From: Bacteroidota bacterium
GTDB lineage: Bacteria > Bacteroidota > Bacteroidia > Bacteroidales > FEN-979
DNA length: 58,250 nucleotides
Direction of reading: 5' to 3'
Assembly (NCBI GenBank): GCA_026391835.1
Contig: JAPLDF010000061.1
Coordinates: 1 to 58,250, forward strand
Of the stretch, positions 25,600-38,600 are shown one piece after another. Numbering within the stretch: position 1 is the stretch's first letter; each line of letters starts with the position of its first letter. The translations under genes were made by a program, and so were the position numbers. A model generated the notes under the pieces. It did not search any database. It worked only from the letters and a program-made list of their open reading frames with translations, and was not told where the DNA came from.

Positions 25600-28500
25600 A
25601 TGAAAAAGCACTTGACAATTTTCGCAATCATTTTATTGCTTTCAGCTACAGAGATTGTTCTTTCACAAAACACCTGGGACGGTTCCGCCAGCACATCATG
25701 GGGCGTTGCGGCAAACTGGTCGCTGGGACATGTGCCACTTGCCGGTGAGAATGTGGTGATTTCTTCGGTTCCGGCGAATCAGCCTCTGTTGTCAGGTGCA
25801 ACAGGTGTATGCAACAATCTCACAATAAATTCCGGTGCAACGCTTACCATCAGCGCAACAAGTACCCTCAATGCCTTACTTACAGCATCGGGCAATGCGA
25901 TCGTCAATGGTTCATTGAGCATCGGAGGAACTCCTTTAAAAACGGCTAAACTGATGGTGGTGAACATCACCTGGGTTTCAGGTTCTTCAATGGCAGGTTT
26001 TTACAACGGCAGCATCGAGGTTTCGGGAAACTGGGAATTTTCTGCCGGTTCGGTGGTGTCGATGGGGTACAGTCAGGTTGTCTTTACAGGGAGCACGAAC
26101 ACTGAAATTATAAATAAAAGCAGCAGCAGCAGCTTTTCAGGGGTTACGATCAGCAAGAACAGCGGAAACACGGTTTCGATCGGCAGTACCTCAACAGCAG
26201 CCTTGAATTTTGAAGGGAGTGTAACCATTAATTCCGGATCTGCATTGCTGGGGCCGGCAAACATCTCTACCATTTTTAGTTCAGGTCTTTACAATACGGG
26301 CCATTTTTCCTTTACTTCCGGTACGACACGTTTTGTGCAGAGTTCAGGAACCCAGGTGATCCAGGTAAACACGGGAGATGTTTTTAACAACCTTACCATC
26401 AATGGCGGTGCAACCGTTACGATCAATAACTACCTCCAGGTGCTCAACGACGTGACCATCCAGTCAGGCATCTTTGATCCGCTTGGCAATATTGTTGTCC
26501 TTTTCGGCGACTGGTCAAATACTGTTGGTCCAGGTGGTTTCACTGAAGGCACCGGCAGGGTAGTCTTTTCAGGTGGCAACTATCACCAGTACAGTTCAAC
26601 TGAAACGTTCAATATTCTTGAGGTACACAAGGCAATCGGCGGGGCATTCAGGGTAAACGGGTCAACCGTTACGTGTGCACAGTACGACTGGACAGCCGGT
26701 TCGGTGGATGTGCTGAACAACGGGATATTTACTGCACTTGACCTTGCCGACAACGGGTTGTTTGGCGGGTATTATGTAACCCCCGGCAGCATGATAAACC
26801 TTTACCAGGATGGGACCCAGTTCGTTGATTTGAATGGGAACCTGGTTTTTACGGGTGGAGGTAACATCAATGTATTCGGTGGCGGCAGTACCAGCGTATG
26901 GGCTTTCGGCGATGATGCCTCTGTTACGATGAATGGCGGAACACTCGATTTTAAGAACCAGGGATTAAGTATCCTTGCTGCGGCACCGTATACGTTCTCG
27001 TCTTCCATATCCGGCGGAACCATCCGCACCACAGGTAATGTTGTTATCAACAGTGCATCTTTTGACCCTACAGGCGGGATCTTTGAGATGTACGGGTCAG
27101 CCGGAAGGACCCTCGAAGTTACCAACGGATGGCTATACCACCTTAGTATCAACAAGGGCAACGGTTACTCAGTCACCCTGGCAGCCTCGGGAACAGTAAA
27201 GGGTGATTTTACTATAGATAACGGGATCTTCATCGCAGACAATAAGATAATCACCCTTGGCGGAAACCTGTTCATTTACGATGAAGGCATTTTTCATATC
27301 GGGCCCGGTTCGCAACTCAGGATGTCTGCCGGAGTATCCATCATCGTCGGCAACGGAGGAACGCTGGAGACATATGGCAATGGAGCGGATCAGGCTGAGG
27401 TTACCCACTCTGCAGGCTATTATTACCTTGATGTCCAGTCTGGCGGAACGATCTCTTCCCGGTATACCACGTTCCAGTATTCATACCGTTTGCTGATCGG
27501 CATGGGCGGGATCATTGACCCTGCCAATGCATTTTATCACTGCACTTTCGCCAATTTCAGCACATCTTCTTTCCTGTCTGTTCAAAATACACAGACTCTC
27601 TCCCTCCATGAAGTGAACTTCCCGTCGCTGCCACCTGTAAACAATGTATCAAAAGGATCAAACAGCGGGTATCTGTATTTCAGGGATGCCACAGGCGCCT
27701 ATGCCGGACCGGCCTACGAATATGATCCCTACAACCGGGTATTCTGGACTGCATCAACCCCCGGTCAATGGACCGGTGAGATTTCATCAGACTGGTATAC
27801 AGCACAAAACTGGGATGATTATGCTGTGCCAGCAGCTGCCACCAACGTGACGATCCCTTCAGGGACGCCTTATTCACCCTTGATCAGTGCCGGTGATGGT
27901 TACTGCAACAATATCACCATTCAGCCAGGGGCAGTATTGTCTGTCGGGGCAGGTGGCCTCAACATTGCCGGAAATATGACCGTGCATGGCCAGTTGGAGA
28001 TGACCAATGCAGGCGGTGATATTGACATTGCCGGGAATATATACTGGGAAGCAGGATCCACCGCTAATTTCACGGCCAACGGGAAGATGTATGTAGACGG
28101 TGACTGGGAATTTAAAAATGGAGCGAACGCACAACTGGCTTACGGATATGTTTATTTTACCGGGGCAACAACATCGTATATACGGAGTTATGAGGCCAAC
28201 TGTTCGTTCCGAAGCCTGCTGAATTCCAAAACCGGCGGTTATTTGTATGTCAGCAGTTCATCGACGGACTCACTGAAAATTACCGGCTACTACAGTAACC
28301 AGAATCCGACCAGTTGGTTTTATTCGGCCAGCAGTTATCCCATTGTGCTCAAACAGCAACTTTACAATTACGGACATATCTATTGCGCTGCGGGTACCTT
28401 TATTTTTGACGGCATTACGCAAAACATCGATTTGAATACCGGGGACTATTTCAACAACATCATCATCAGTCCTTCTTCAGAGGCGACACTTGCCGATTCA

Positions 28501-31500
28501 CTTAGGGTACATGGCAACCTGACCATTGATGGCGGGACGCTGGTTACAAATAATTATCCGATCCTGATCCAGGGTAACTGGGCAAACAATGTGGGTACGG
28601 CAGGTTTTGCAGAAGGAACAGGCAGGGTAACCTTCGAAGGCTCCGGTCCCTCTGATATTCTGACAGATGAAACATTTTGCAATCTCTGGATCGATAAAAC
28701 CTACGCGGGCCTCGATGGGGTTGAGGTCAATGATTCGGTTTCAGTTACGGCAAATTTGAACATTGCTGACGGCACCATGGAAATGAATTCCGGCAGCAGG
28801 CTGAACATTGGGAATCAGCTTACGATTGCAACAGCCGCCGGACTCAATGCCAACGATTCCGATGTGGAGATCTACAGTGCGGAAGACTGGTACGACAGTA
28901 ATCCGACAGCAACAACAACAGTTGGATTCAATGCCGGCACCTATTCTGTGGTTCATTTTCTTGGAAAATCCGCCAATGTACAGACAATCCAGGAGAATTG
29001 TCCATTCAACGATGTTGTGGTGAATGGGGCGGGTACCTATGCAAGGCCTGAATTCTATGATATGGTCTGCATGAACCTGAATATTACAGCCGGCAGATTA
29101 TTGCTTGGCGGATATAAAATTACGGTTAACGAAAATATAACGGTGGGTGCCGGAATCCTGCAAATGACCAGTGCTGCCGACAGCCTCGTGGTTGGTGGAG
29201 ATATAACCTGGCAACCAGGCTCCACTGATAATATTACCACGGGGGTGATAATGGCTGGCAGCGACTGGACCTTCCAGAATGGGACCAATGCCAGCCTGGG
29301 CACGGGAAATACCGTCGTTTTCAATAACACACTTGCGTCATTGATCCGCTGCGATGATGCGAATGCGGCATTTGGAAACGTTGTTATTGGCAAACCGGCC
29401 GGTCCCTCTGCTGATGCCTTTATACACAACTCATCCACAGACACAATGCGGGTTACAGGCACGATGACGGTGAATGCTGGTAACCAGTTTCACTTGCAGG
29501 GCAAGCGTTTGACCGTAGACGGCAATCTCGATGTTCAAAGCACCGGGGAAATGGATATGATTGCCGGCGGATACCTGCTGAACAATTTTACCGCCTTTAT
29601 CCTTAACGGAAAATTGAATGTCAATGCCGGCACTGCTCTCATTCACGGAACCTATAGTCTGCCGGTAACAGGCGAACTGGATATCGCCGGTGGATCATTC
29701 ACCAGTGACGCTCCTGTTGGCGCAAAATCATGGCAGCATATGGGCGGCATCTTCAACATGACCGGTGGCACCTTTGAAATTACAAACAACAGTGTTTCTA
29801 TTTTGGCCACTGCGGTTACAAACATCAGTGGAGGTACGATCATTTCAGGATACGCTTTCAGCGCAGAGCATGCCGGGACCTTTCACCCGACGGGCGGCCT
29901 GGTGAAATGTACGCATCCCCTGCCCGGTGAAGCTTCTATTTACTGCAGTTCGGGAAATTATTTCAATGATCTGGAAATCAGCGGTTCCATGGGCTTGAAT
30001 ACTGATATTACCATTAAAAATAATTTGCTCATCAGCTCAGGCTGGTTGAGTAGTGACATCCATGATATTTACATAGAAGGAAACTGGACAAACAATGTCG
30101 GACCCGGCGGTTTTATTGAAAATGGCAAAACAGTTTATTTTACCGGGCCCAACGACGCGGATATTACGACCAATGAGACATTTCATAACGTGGTTGTTGC
30201 TAAAACCAATCCCAATTTTACAGCGCTGGAACTTGCCGGAAATACAACGATGAATGTTACCAATGACCTGACCCTAACTGACGGATCATTTGAACTGAAC
30301 GGCGGTTCAGCCCTCACCATCGGGAATCACCTGGCGATCGCAAACGGTGCGGGCCTGAATGCCAATGAAGCTGCGGAGGTGACCATCAGCATAGCGGGTG
30401 ACTGGACTAATTATAATACCAGCCATTCAGTCAACTATGGTTTTGAGCCGGGAGATCATTCCAGTGTTAAGTTTATTGGCACCGCAGACCAATTCCTCTC
30501 AACCGCCTGCCTGCATGAGGATTTTAACAACCTGGTCATTGATAAAAGTTCCGGGAAATTCAGGCCCAATGACAATACACGAAGTTATGGAAATATCCTG
30601 ATCCAGAATGGCATCTGGGAAGATAATGTAACAGGGCTGACACATCAGCTATACCATGATTTCACGGTGGCACCCGCAGGTGGATTCTATAATTCATCCC
30701 CGTTGAATACGGTCGAATTCATGGGCATGGAGAATTCGCTTCTTACCTATTCAGGCACTACTGGCTATTTTCATGACCTCGTGATAAACAAAGGTGCAGG
30801 GGCTAAAGTAACCCAGGTCGGCAATACAAGTTGTCAGTATGCAGGCAGTCTCACCATCAATTTGGGAATATATGACCAGAATGGATACCTCCTTCATGTT
30901 TTTGGGGATGTCAATATTAATGATGCCGGTAAACTAAAGTTAACGGCCGGTTCTGACCTGCGTTTGGCGGGGCTTCGCAATTTAAATGTTAACAGCGGGG
31001 GGATTTGCGAAATTGCCGGTACATCAGGCAACCAGGTGGAAATCCGTGCAAATATAGGTACGGTCACCTATAATTTCAATGTGAATCCAGGAGGAACTAT
31101 CTCCGCGGATTATTGCACTTTCAGGAACACAGGCCCGAATGGGGTTTATGTTGCTCCCGGAAGTGTCGTTGATCCGGCGCATGCATTCACGGGATGTACT
31201 TTCCAGGATGGTTATCCCGGCGGAGCTTTACTTGTGCTCAACAGCAGCCAGGTACTGACGGTCCGCAATGCCATATTCCCGACAAATGCCGGGGCCGGAA
31301 GCACAAACGTTTCAAAGACACTCGGCACCGGACATGTCTATTTTGTTGATTATTCAGGTGTGTTTTCAGGGGAGGATCATGACGGTGACGGGTACAATCT
31401 CATCGACTGGATTCCAACTTTAACGGCTACAGCCACAGCCGTACCGGGAACTGTCTGCGCCGGAACCGGCTCCCAGTTGAATGTTATCCGCACAGGTGGA

Positions 31501-32481
31501 CTGGCCTCCTTCACATGCGCGTGGAGCCCGGCCACCGGGTTGTCCAATCCTGCGATTATAAACCCGGTTGCCACCCCGTTGGCAACTACAACCTATTCCA
31601 TTACAGTTACAGATGCGCTTGGCACCACCGCAACCAGCAGCATCCTGGTTACAGTCAATCCTGTGCTTCCTGTAAGTGTTACCATTGCTGCATCGGCCAA
31701 CCCTTCGCCACCGGACTATTTCGTGATGTTCACCGCCTCGGCGGTAAACGGAGGCTCCTCCCCCGCGTATCAATGGAAAATAAACGGAGTAAACGGCGTC
31801 ACGGGGTCGTCAGCATTTGCTTATATACCGGTTAACGGAGATGAGGTAACCTGTATACTGACCTCCAGCTACGCTTGTCCGTTGGGTAATCCAGCCACAT
31901 CAAATGCAATAACGATGATCATCGTACCAGCCAGTACAATGGTGACCGGAACTGTTCCCGCTCCGCTTCATTCATGTTATGATGCTTCCGGGACGATCAC
32001 GGTGGCCGGCGATGGAAATACATTTGTTGTGGAGGCCGGGGGAAGTGCGACCATGATCGCCGGCATGAATATCTTATACAAGCCAGGAACCACTGTACAA
32101 ACGGGAGGATACATGCATGGCTATATCACCACAACAAATGCCTATTGCGGCAATGTACCTTTAACGATGGTATCGTCTGTTCCTGAGGTTATTGAAAGTG
32201 TAGAAGAGCTGCAAACGCTTCCTGTAACGGCAAATCTGACCTTTTCAGTTTACCCCAACCCGACAACCGGCCGGTTTACATTGATCCAAAAGTGTGGGAA
32301 CTCAGATGGGACTGTGATCCTTGAAATATTCAGCATGCGTGGTGAACGGGTGTATGCTTCAGGTATGGTTAATGAACAAAGACATGTGTTCAACGTATCG
32401 TCTCTGCCTGCCGGATTATATTTTGCGAAAATTGTGAAGGATGATTATACTGAGACTATCAAGTTGATTGTGAATAAGTAA
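25600..32481 (+). CDS. Giant T9SS-secreted beta-solenoid protein (cluster gene 1, no peptidase domain)
   Basis: 2293 residues with an N-terminal signal peptide (about 1-23). It is then almost wholly short beta-strand repeats rich in Gly, Thr, Asn and Ser, of the type NLTINSGATLTI and GNWTNNVGPGGF, expected to fold as a right-handed beta-solenoid. Approximate parts: module E (WSLGHVP, residue 40 on), module A (26575-27120), block F (shared with gene 2, 27760-28620), a B-like block (28660-28990), module C (29640-30050), module B (30130-30950) and the C-terminal block D, which is common to all four genes. Block D comprises a PKD/Ig-like pair (about 1930-2110) and a GGYMHGYI module. The last 75 residues (FSVYPNPTTGRF to KLIVNK) are a T9SS type A sorting domain. 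Probably a surface adhesin or matrix protein. Confidence 0.88.
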   Translation: MKKHLTIFAIILLLSATEIVLSQNTWDGSASTSWGVAANWSLGHVPLAGENVVISSVPANQPLLSGATGVCNNLTINSGATLTISATSTLNALLTASGNAIVNGSLSIGGTPLKTAKLMVVNITWVSGSSMAGFYNGSIEVSGNWEFSAGSVVSMGYSQVVFTGSTNTEIINKSSSSSFSGVTISKNSGNTVSIGSTSTAALNFEGSVTINSGSALLGPANISTIFSSGLYNTGHFSFTSGTTRFVQSSGTQVIQVNTGDVFNNLTINGGATVTINNYLQVLNDVTIQSGIFDPLGNIVVLFGDWSNTVGPGGFTEGTGRVVFSGGNYHQYSSTETFNILEVHKAIGGAFRVNGSTVTCAQYDWTAGSVDVLNNGIFTALDLADNGLFGGYYVTPGSMINLYQDGTQFVDLNGNLVFTGGGNINVFGGGSTSVWAFGDDASVTMNGGTLDFKNQGLSILAAAPYTFSSSISGGTIRTTGNVVINSASFDPTGGIFEMYGSAGRTLEVTNGWLYHLSINKGNGYSVTLAASGTVKGDFTIDNGIFIADNKIITLGGNLFIYDEGIFHIGPGSQLRMSAGVSIIVGNGGTLETYGNGADQAEVTHSAGYYYLDVQSGGTISSRYTTFQYSYRLLIGMGGIIDPANAFYHCTFANFSTSSFLSVQNTQTLSLHEVNFPSLPPVNNVSKGSNSGYLYFRDATGAYAGPAYEYDPYNRVFWTASTPGQWTGEISSDWYTAQNWDDYAVPAAATNVTIPSGTPYSPLISAGDGYCNNITIQPGAVLSVGAGGLNIAGNMTVHGQLEMTNAGGDIDIAGNIYWEAGSTANFTANGKMYVDGDWEFKNGANAQLAYGYVYFTGATTSYIRSYEANCSFRSLLNSKTGGYLYVSSSSTDSLKITGYYSNQNPTSWFYSASSYPIVLKQQLYNYGHIYCAAGTFIFDGITQNIDLNTGDYFNNIIISPSSEATLADSLRVHGNLTIDGGTLVTNNYPILIQGNWANNVGTAGFAEGTGRVTFEGSGPSDILTDETFCNLWIDKTYAGLDGVEVNDSVSVTANLNIADGTMEMNSGSRLNIGNQLTIATAAGLNANDSDVEIYSAEDWYDSNPTATTTVGFNAGTYSVVHFLGKSANVQTIQENCPFNDVVVNGAGTYARPEFYDMVCMNLNITAGRLLLGGYKITVNENITVGAGILQMTSAADSLVVGGDITWQPGSTDNITTGVIMAGSDWTFQNGTNASLGTGNTVVFNNTLASLIRCDDANAAFGNVVIGKPAGPSADAFIHNSSTDTMRVTGTMTVNAGNQFHLQGKRLTVDGNLDVQSTGEMDMIAGGYLLNNFTAFILNGKLNVNAGTALIHGTYSLPVTGELDIAGGSFTSDAPVGAKSWQHMGGIFNMTGGTFEITNNSVSILATAVTNISGGTIISGYAFSAEHAGTFHPTGGLVKCTHPLPGEASIYCSSGNYFNDLEISGSMGLNTDITIKNNLLISSGWLSSDIHDIYIEGNWTNNVGPGGFIENGKTVYFTGPNDADITTNETFHNVVVAKTNPNFTALELAGNTTMNVTNDLTLTDGSFELNGGSALTIGNHLAIANGAGLNANEAAEVTISIAGDWTNYNTSHSVNYGFEPGDHSSVKFIGTADQFLSTACLHEDFNNLVIDKSSGKFRPNDNTRSYGNILIQNGIWEDNVTGLTHQLYHDFTVAPAGGFYNSSPLNTVEFMGMENSLLTYSGTTGYFHDLVINKGAGAKVTQVGNTSCQYAGSLTINLGIYDQNGYLLHVFGDVNINDAGKLKLTAGSDLRLAGLRNLNVNSGGICEIAGTSGNQVEIRANIGTVTYNFNVNPGGTISADYCTFRNTGPNGVYVAPGSVVDPAHAFTGCTFQDGYPGGALLVLNSSQVLTVRNAIFPTNAGAGSTNVSKTLGTGHVYFVDYSGVFSGEDHDGDGYNLIDWIPTLTATATAVPGTVCAGTGSQLNVIRTGGLASFTCAWSPATGLSNPAIINPVATPLATTTYSITVTDALGTTATSSILVTVNPVLPVSVTIAASANPSPPDYFVMFTASAVNGGSSPAYQWKINGVNGVTGSSAFAYIPVNGDEVTCILTSSYACPLGNPATSNAITMIIVPASTMVTGTVPAPLHSCYDASGTITVAGDGNTFVVEAGGSATMIAGMNILYKPGTTVQTGGYMHGYITTTNAYCGNVPLTMVSSVPEVIESVEELQTLPVTANLTFSVYPNPTTGRFTLIQKCGNSDGTVILEIFSMRGERVYASGMVNEQRHVFNVSSLPAGLYFAKIVKDDYTETIKLIVNK

Positions 32482-32629
32482 ACAATCTTGTGTTTGTCGT
32501 GGTGCTATTGTAAGGAAAAAACTTGCATTTAACCGGATAATGTTGTATAATTGTTCCCTGTTATTCTTGATTTTATGATGCAGTTGGCGGCAAAGCGTCA
32601 AGCTGTATGAATATATACCTGTCCATAAA

Positions 32630-32637
32630 TATATTTG
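32630..32637 (+). promoter_or_regulatory. -7 element of cluster gene 2
   Basis: TATATTTG is a perfect TAnnTTTG match 20 bp before the ATG at 32658. No clear TTG at -33. No terminator hairpin was seen between gene 1 and this site, so read-through from gene 1 is possible. Confidence 0.45.
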
Positions 32638-32657
32638 TTAATCTAAAAACAAGGATC

Positions 32658-35600
32658 ATGAAAAACGTTTTACGATTTTTCCTGTTCGGCCTCGTCCTGA
32701 CCGGGCAGATGGCTTTTACCCAAACCGAATTTGTTTCATTTACACAGGTGAAGCAGGTGGCTGATCAGAGGGCCGCAACCCTTTGGGGCAATGTTAACTC
32801 TTCTGAACCGCTCGCATATTATACACAAAATGACGAACTGATCGGGTACAGGTTCACCTATGCGATCAATAAACAATTTCCTGATAGAAAATTGCTGATG
32901 CAGCAATGCAGGGAAGCATATACCCAGGGCGATAAAAAGGCCCAGTGGGGCAATGATGACTATGGGACGATTTTTGTGGGTGCACGGAAAGATATCGCCG
33001 TGATCCAGCAACATTCAAAGGTATTGTCTCCCGAGTATGCCGTAGGTTCGGTCATGGCTGAAAAGGCAAAGGAACAGATAGAAGGGGAGGTTTACCTTAA
33101 ACGAGCCTATTACGTCGATTTTCAGAACCAGTGGTTCTGTTATACCAATGGCAGCGAAGATATCTATGTTAAAGCATTTCCAAAACTTACGGCCGTCAAT
33201 AAAACTGAATTTCACCTGATCGTCGATCAGCTGGGATTTTTCACAGCCAAAGGCGACTTCACAGAGGAGTGGAACAAATATCTCACCGGGCAGATGGATG
33301 CACCTTCTGCAGCAGTTATGATCCCCAACCACGACGGCAACTGCAAGTATTACGACTGGAGTTACGGCTGCTCACCAACTGCTGCCGCCATGCTGCTGTC
33401 ATACTGGGATTACGTCTCCTCCATCAGTTCCGCCAACTACGCCAAACTGGTCGATTTTCATTTCTCGCGGTATGATGATATCCAGGGTGAATGGGATTAC
33501 CAGGTACCCAATACCAACAAAGAGCTGGCGATTTACATGAACACCGACACGGCCACCGGAGGTACCGACAGGGGTGATATCGTTCCCGGGTATAACACGG
33601 TGTGCAATTCAATAAACGGATACAACTTCGTCAACACAGACTATGGTGAAGAGTCTTATACAACCTGTTGGAACAGGATCGTTACCGAGGTCGGAACAAA
33701 CCACCGGCCAATCCACATCAGTATACCCGGCCATTCCGAGTGTTGCGTGGGGTATGATGCAGCAACGTATGAGATTGCCGTGCACAATACCTGGAACGAA
33801 GGGATTGACTGGCAAACCAGGACCAACCTGGAAAGGGTATATACCATCGTCCCCGCAGGCAGTGAAGGGTACTCCATTGTTATGACTTATCCCCTGGGGG
33901 ATGTGCTTTATAATCATAACGGGAGCGGTGAGACCTTATACGCAGGAGATGCCTGTGAGATCAGGTGGTCATACGATTATGCGCTGGACTCCTATGTGAA
34001 ACTCTATTACAGTACCAACGGAGGGGGTGTCTGGTATACGATCACGACAAATACACCAAACGACGGGGTGTATGACTGGGTGATACCTGCAGGAATCAAT
34101 TCGTCGACCTGCAGGATCAGGGCGATGGTTTACAGTTCGGGAAATGTTTTCTCCGGTGCTGATGGCAGCACGGGAAATTTTAAAATATATTCGGGCGGAA
34201 GCCTCTATGATCTTAGCGAAGATAGCTGGATGAATGCCTATGCCGACCCTGATTATTTCCAGTTCACCAGTACTTCGGCTTACTGGAACGTTGTTGGTGT
34301 CAGACCAAATGTATCAGGTGAAGACTGGGATATCTCGCTGTTTGATGATATAAGCTTCAGCAACCAGCTGGCAACTTCTGCCTATGGTGGTTCAAGCGTT
34401 GATTTCGTAGTCCTGGACGGAAATCATACTTCTTCGCTGGCCAGGGGTATCAAGCTCAACCGATTCTCCGGATCGGGTTCCGGAAGGGTTGAATGGGAAG
34501 GCGGTACAGACTTGTTCACCGCAAGTTCCCCTATTACAGAGACCTGGACGGCCGGCGATGTTGTTGAAATGTGGGATGTCTGGCTCACCCCGGGATATTA
34601 TAAATGTACCATGCTGGTCAATTCCGGGACCGCCAACCTTGGAATAGCCCTTTATGGCTCTTCAGGGGCTGCCTATTATAGCGGAAGGTCAGGTTACCTT
34701 GCCACGGCTGATTCTTATGGCGCAGGTTTAGGTGAGTCGTTCTGGGTCAACATCACCACCACGGACTATTACGGGTTGTGCATATTCGCCAATGATGCAA
34801 ATACTGCAAACATTACGGTCAAATTTGAAACGCAGGGACAATGGCTGGGAATGGTTTCCAACGACTGGTTCGATCCCGACAACTGGAGTGCTGCGTCTGT
34901 TCCCACCTCAACCGTCGAAGTGAAGATCAACACCGGTTACTCGTATTACCCGATTATCGGCTCAGGCGTTGCAAATTGCGATACCATTACAATCGGGCCG
35001 GGTGCCAAGCTTAGCCTGGGTGCCGGGGATCTTAACGTTGCAGGCAACATGATCATTCACGGGCAGGTGGAACAAACCAGTACAAGTGCTGATTTTTATG
35101 TGACAGGGAGTGTTTTATGGGAGTCAGGATCAACTGCCAACATCACCGCGGGGGGGAGGTTCCATGTTGAAACCAACTGGGAATTCAGGGATGGCTCGGC
35201 AGCCGTTATGGCCAACGGGTACGTGTACTTTGAAGGAACCAATCCCTATGCCTATCTCAGAAGCTATGAAGCCAACAGTGCTTTGAGAAATGTATACAAC
35301 TACAAAACAGCCGGCTACCTTTATTTTAGTTCCGCTTCAAGCGATACCCTTAAAATCAACGGGTTCTATTATAACACCTCCACCGGCCTGTTCTATTCCA
35401 ACACCAACTACCCGGTTGTACTGAAAGGCCAGCTATATAACTATGGCCATATTTATTGCCCCTATGGCACCTTTATTTTCGATGGCACCGCCCACAGCAT
35501 TGACCTGAACACCGGAGATTACTTCAACAACATCATCATCAGTTCATCCGGCAATGTGACATTGGCTGATTCGCTCAGGATGAATGGCGACCTGACCATC

Positions 35601-38600
35601 AACAGCGGGAGCCTCGTTGCAGGAACCTACCCGATCCTCATCGGGGGCAACTGGGACAACAATGTCGGAACCGCAGGCTTCAGCGAAGGAACGGGAAAGG
35701 TCGTGTTTAACGGGGGCAGCTATCATCAGTACTGTTCCACGGAGACCTTTAACAGGCTTGAGGTGGACAAAACGCTTGGTGGCGCCTTCCGTGTAAACGG
35801 TTCAAACGTTACCTGCCAGATTTATGACTGGACTGCCGGTGCCGTGGATGTCCTTTCGGGAACTTTTACCGCAAATGATCTTGCCGACAATGCGATTACC
35901 GGGAGTTTTTACCTGAATGCTGGTGGTACCATCAACCTCTATAACATGGATGGCTGGGTTGACCTGAATGGATTCCTGTACATCTATGGCGGAAATTTCA
36001 ATGTTTACGGAGGAAACGGTTCTGACAGTTTCTGGCCATACACGACCAATGCCGGGGTTACCATGTCGGGAGGTGTGCTGGATTTTAAAAATGTCGGGAT
36101 CTATGTATTCAATACCACCGAGACATTAGCGGAAAACATTACAGCAGGGACGATCAGGACAGCAAGAGGATTTGGTGTTAACCGGTCTGATTTTACGCCG
36201 GCCGGAGGAACCATCGAATTTTACGGACCAACTGACGCTAGTTTTTATACAAACAACAGCAGTTATGTCAGGAATGTGATCGTCAATAAAAGTGCTGCAG
36301 ACAACAGTAAGCCGCCTGCATATTCATTTATCCGCGACAGGGAAACCTCCACAGTAACAGATGCACCGCTTACCAACACCATTAACCTGGCCGGTACGGC
36401 AGATGTCAACGGGAATGTCACCATACAGTCAGGTGTACTCAGTGCAGGAACCAACACCATCTATGTCGAAGGCAACTGGAACAACCTTGCAGGAACTGCA
36501 GGGTTTGACGAGGGCACCGGCACCGTGCTGTTTGATGGCGCCCTGGATGCAGATGTACTGTCTTCAGAAACATTCTATAACCTGAACCTGAACAAGACCT
36601 ATCTTTATTTCGATGGTCTTGAACTCATGCAGGATGTCACTGTCAGCAACAACCTGTATCTCCTTGACGGGGCCCTGGAATTGAATGACCCGGCAGATCT
36701 TACCATCGCCGGCAACGTGACCATGGAACTGAATGCCGGGCTGAATGCGAACGATGCATATGGCCCGCAGGTTTACGTTGGAAAGAACTGGACCAATGCC
36801 AACACAACCTATGATACGGAAAAAGGCTTCGATCCGGGAGCTTATGCAACGGTAACGTTTAATGGAACCGCCGATCAAATTCTAACGACTGCATGTGCCA
36901 GCGAAACCTTCTACAACCTGAGGATCGATAAAAGTGCCGGTAAATTCAGACCCAACGACAATATCCAGTGCAACAACAACATGGTGATCCTCAATGGTAC
37001 CTGGGAAGATAATTTGAGTGGAACGTTGCATCATACATTCTACGGGGATTTCACTGTTCAGCCTTCGGGGGCATTCCTGAACGCGTTTCCGCTGAATACC
37101 GTCGAATTTAAAGGCACTCAGAATTCCGTATTAACGTATGCCAGTGGAACAGGGTACTTTCACCACCTGATAATCAACAAAGGAACCGGTTATTCTGTGA
37201 TGCAGGTAGGCAACACAAGCTGCCAGTATAACGGAAACCTTACCATTGATAACGGGATCTACAACCTGAATGGAAATAATCTTTTTGTATTTGGTGATAT
37301 TGCAGTGAATGACCTGGGCGTGTTATCACTGCCTGCTGCTTCTTTGCTGGTCCTTTCAGATACAAAAAGTATGAATGTTAATTCGGGAGGACGTATTGAG
37401 ATTGCAGGAACCTCCGGCAGCCCGGTAACCATCAGGGCGAATACTTCAACTGCACGGTATGCCTTCAACATCAATACGGGCGGAACCATCGCTGCCGATT
37501 ATGGAATATTTAAGAATATGTTTGTCAACGGAGTGTATGTTTCCCCAAGTGGCATTGTCGACCTGGCACATGCATTCAGAGGATGTACCTTCCAGGATGG
37601 CAATGCGGGTTCGACCTTGCTGGCAATTAACAACAGCCAGGTTATGACAATCCGCAATGCTGTGTTTCCACCCAATGTCAACGGGTGCGCCAGCAATGTG
37701 GCGAAAACACTTGGAGGCGGACATGTCTATTTTGTTGATTATTCGGGAAGTTTTTCAGGCGAAGCGTTTGATGCCGACGGGTTCAACCTCATCGACTGGG
37801 TTCCTACATTGACTGCCTCAGCCACTGCCACTCCCGGATCGGTATGTTACAGTACCTCATCACAACTGAATGCCATCCCCGGTGGAGGTTTGCCAGGGTA
37901 TTCTTATCTCTGGAGCCCGGCGCTCGGATTGTCCAACCCGGCCATCAGCAATCCCGTTGCCACCCCGTCGATGACCACAACCTATTACTGTACAGTCACA
38001 GATGCACTTGGTACAACGGTAACCGCCAGCGCCCTGGTTACGGTCGTTCCCTGGCTTCCTGTAAGCGTTACCATTACGGCATCTGCCAATCCGTCGCCAC
38101 CGGGCGATTATGTGTTATTCACAGCGACACCGGTAAACGGGGGACCCTCCCCTTCATACCAGTGGAAGGTGAACGGGGTCAATAAAGGCACATTGCCAAC
38201 CTATTCTTATGTGCCGGCTTACAACGACCATGTGGCCTGTGTGGTGACCTCCAACTATCTCTGTCCTTCAGGCAACCCGGCTACTTCAAATACCATCACC
38301 ATGATTGTTGTGGCTGCCAATACTTCGGTAACCGGCAATGTTCCCTCGCCCCTCCATCTTTGTTTTGATGCGAGCAACACGGTAACAGTTGCCGGGGGAG
38401 GCAACGTGTTTACCGTTCAGCCAGGGGCCAGTGCCGTGATGATCGCCGGCGTTAAGATTTCTTACCTCTACGGAACCACTGTTCTGCCTGGCGGGTACAT
38501 GCATGGTTACATCACAACGACCAATGGATACTGCGGAGGCCTGCCCACGTCAATGGTGGCGGTGGTTACCGGTGATGGAGACCAACCCGCGGTTGTGTTG

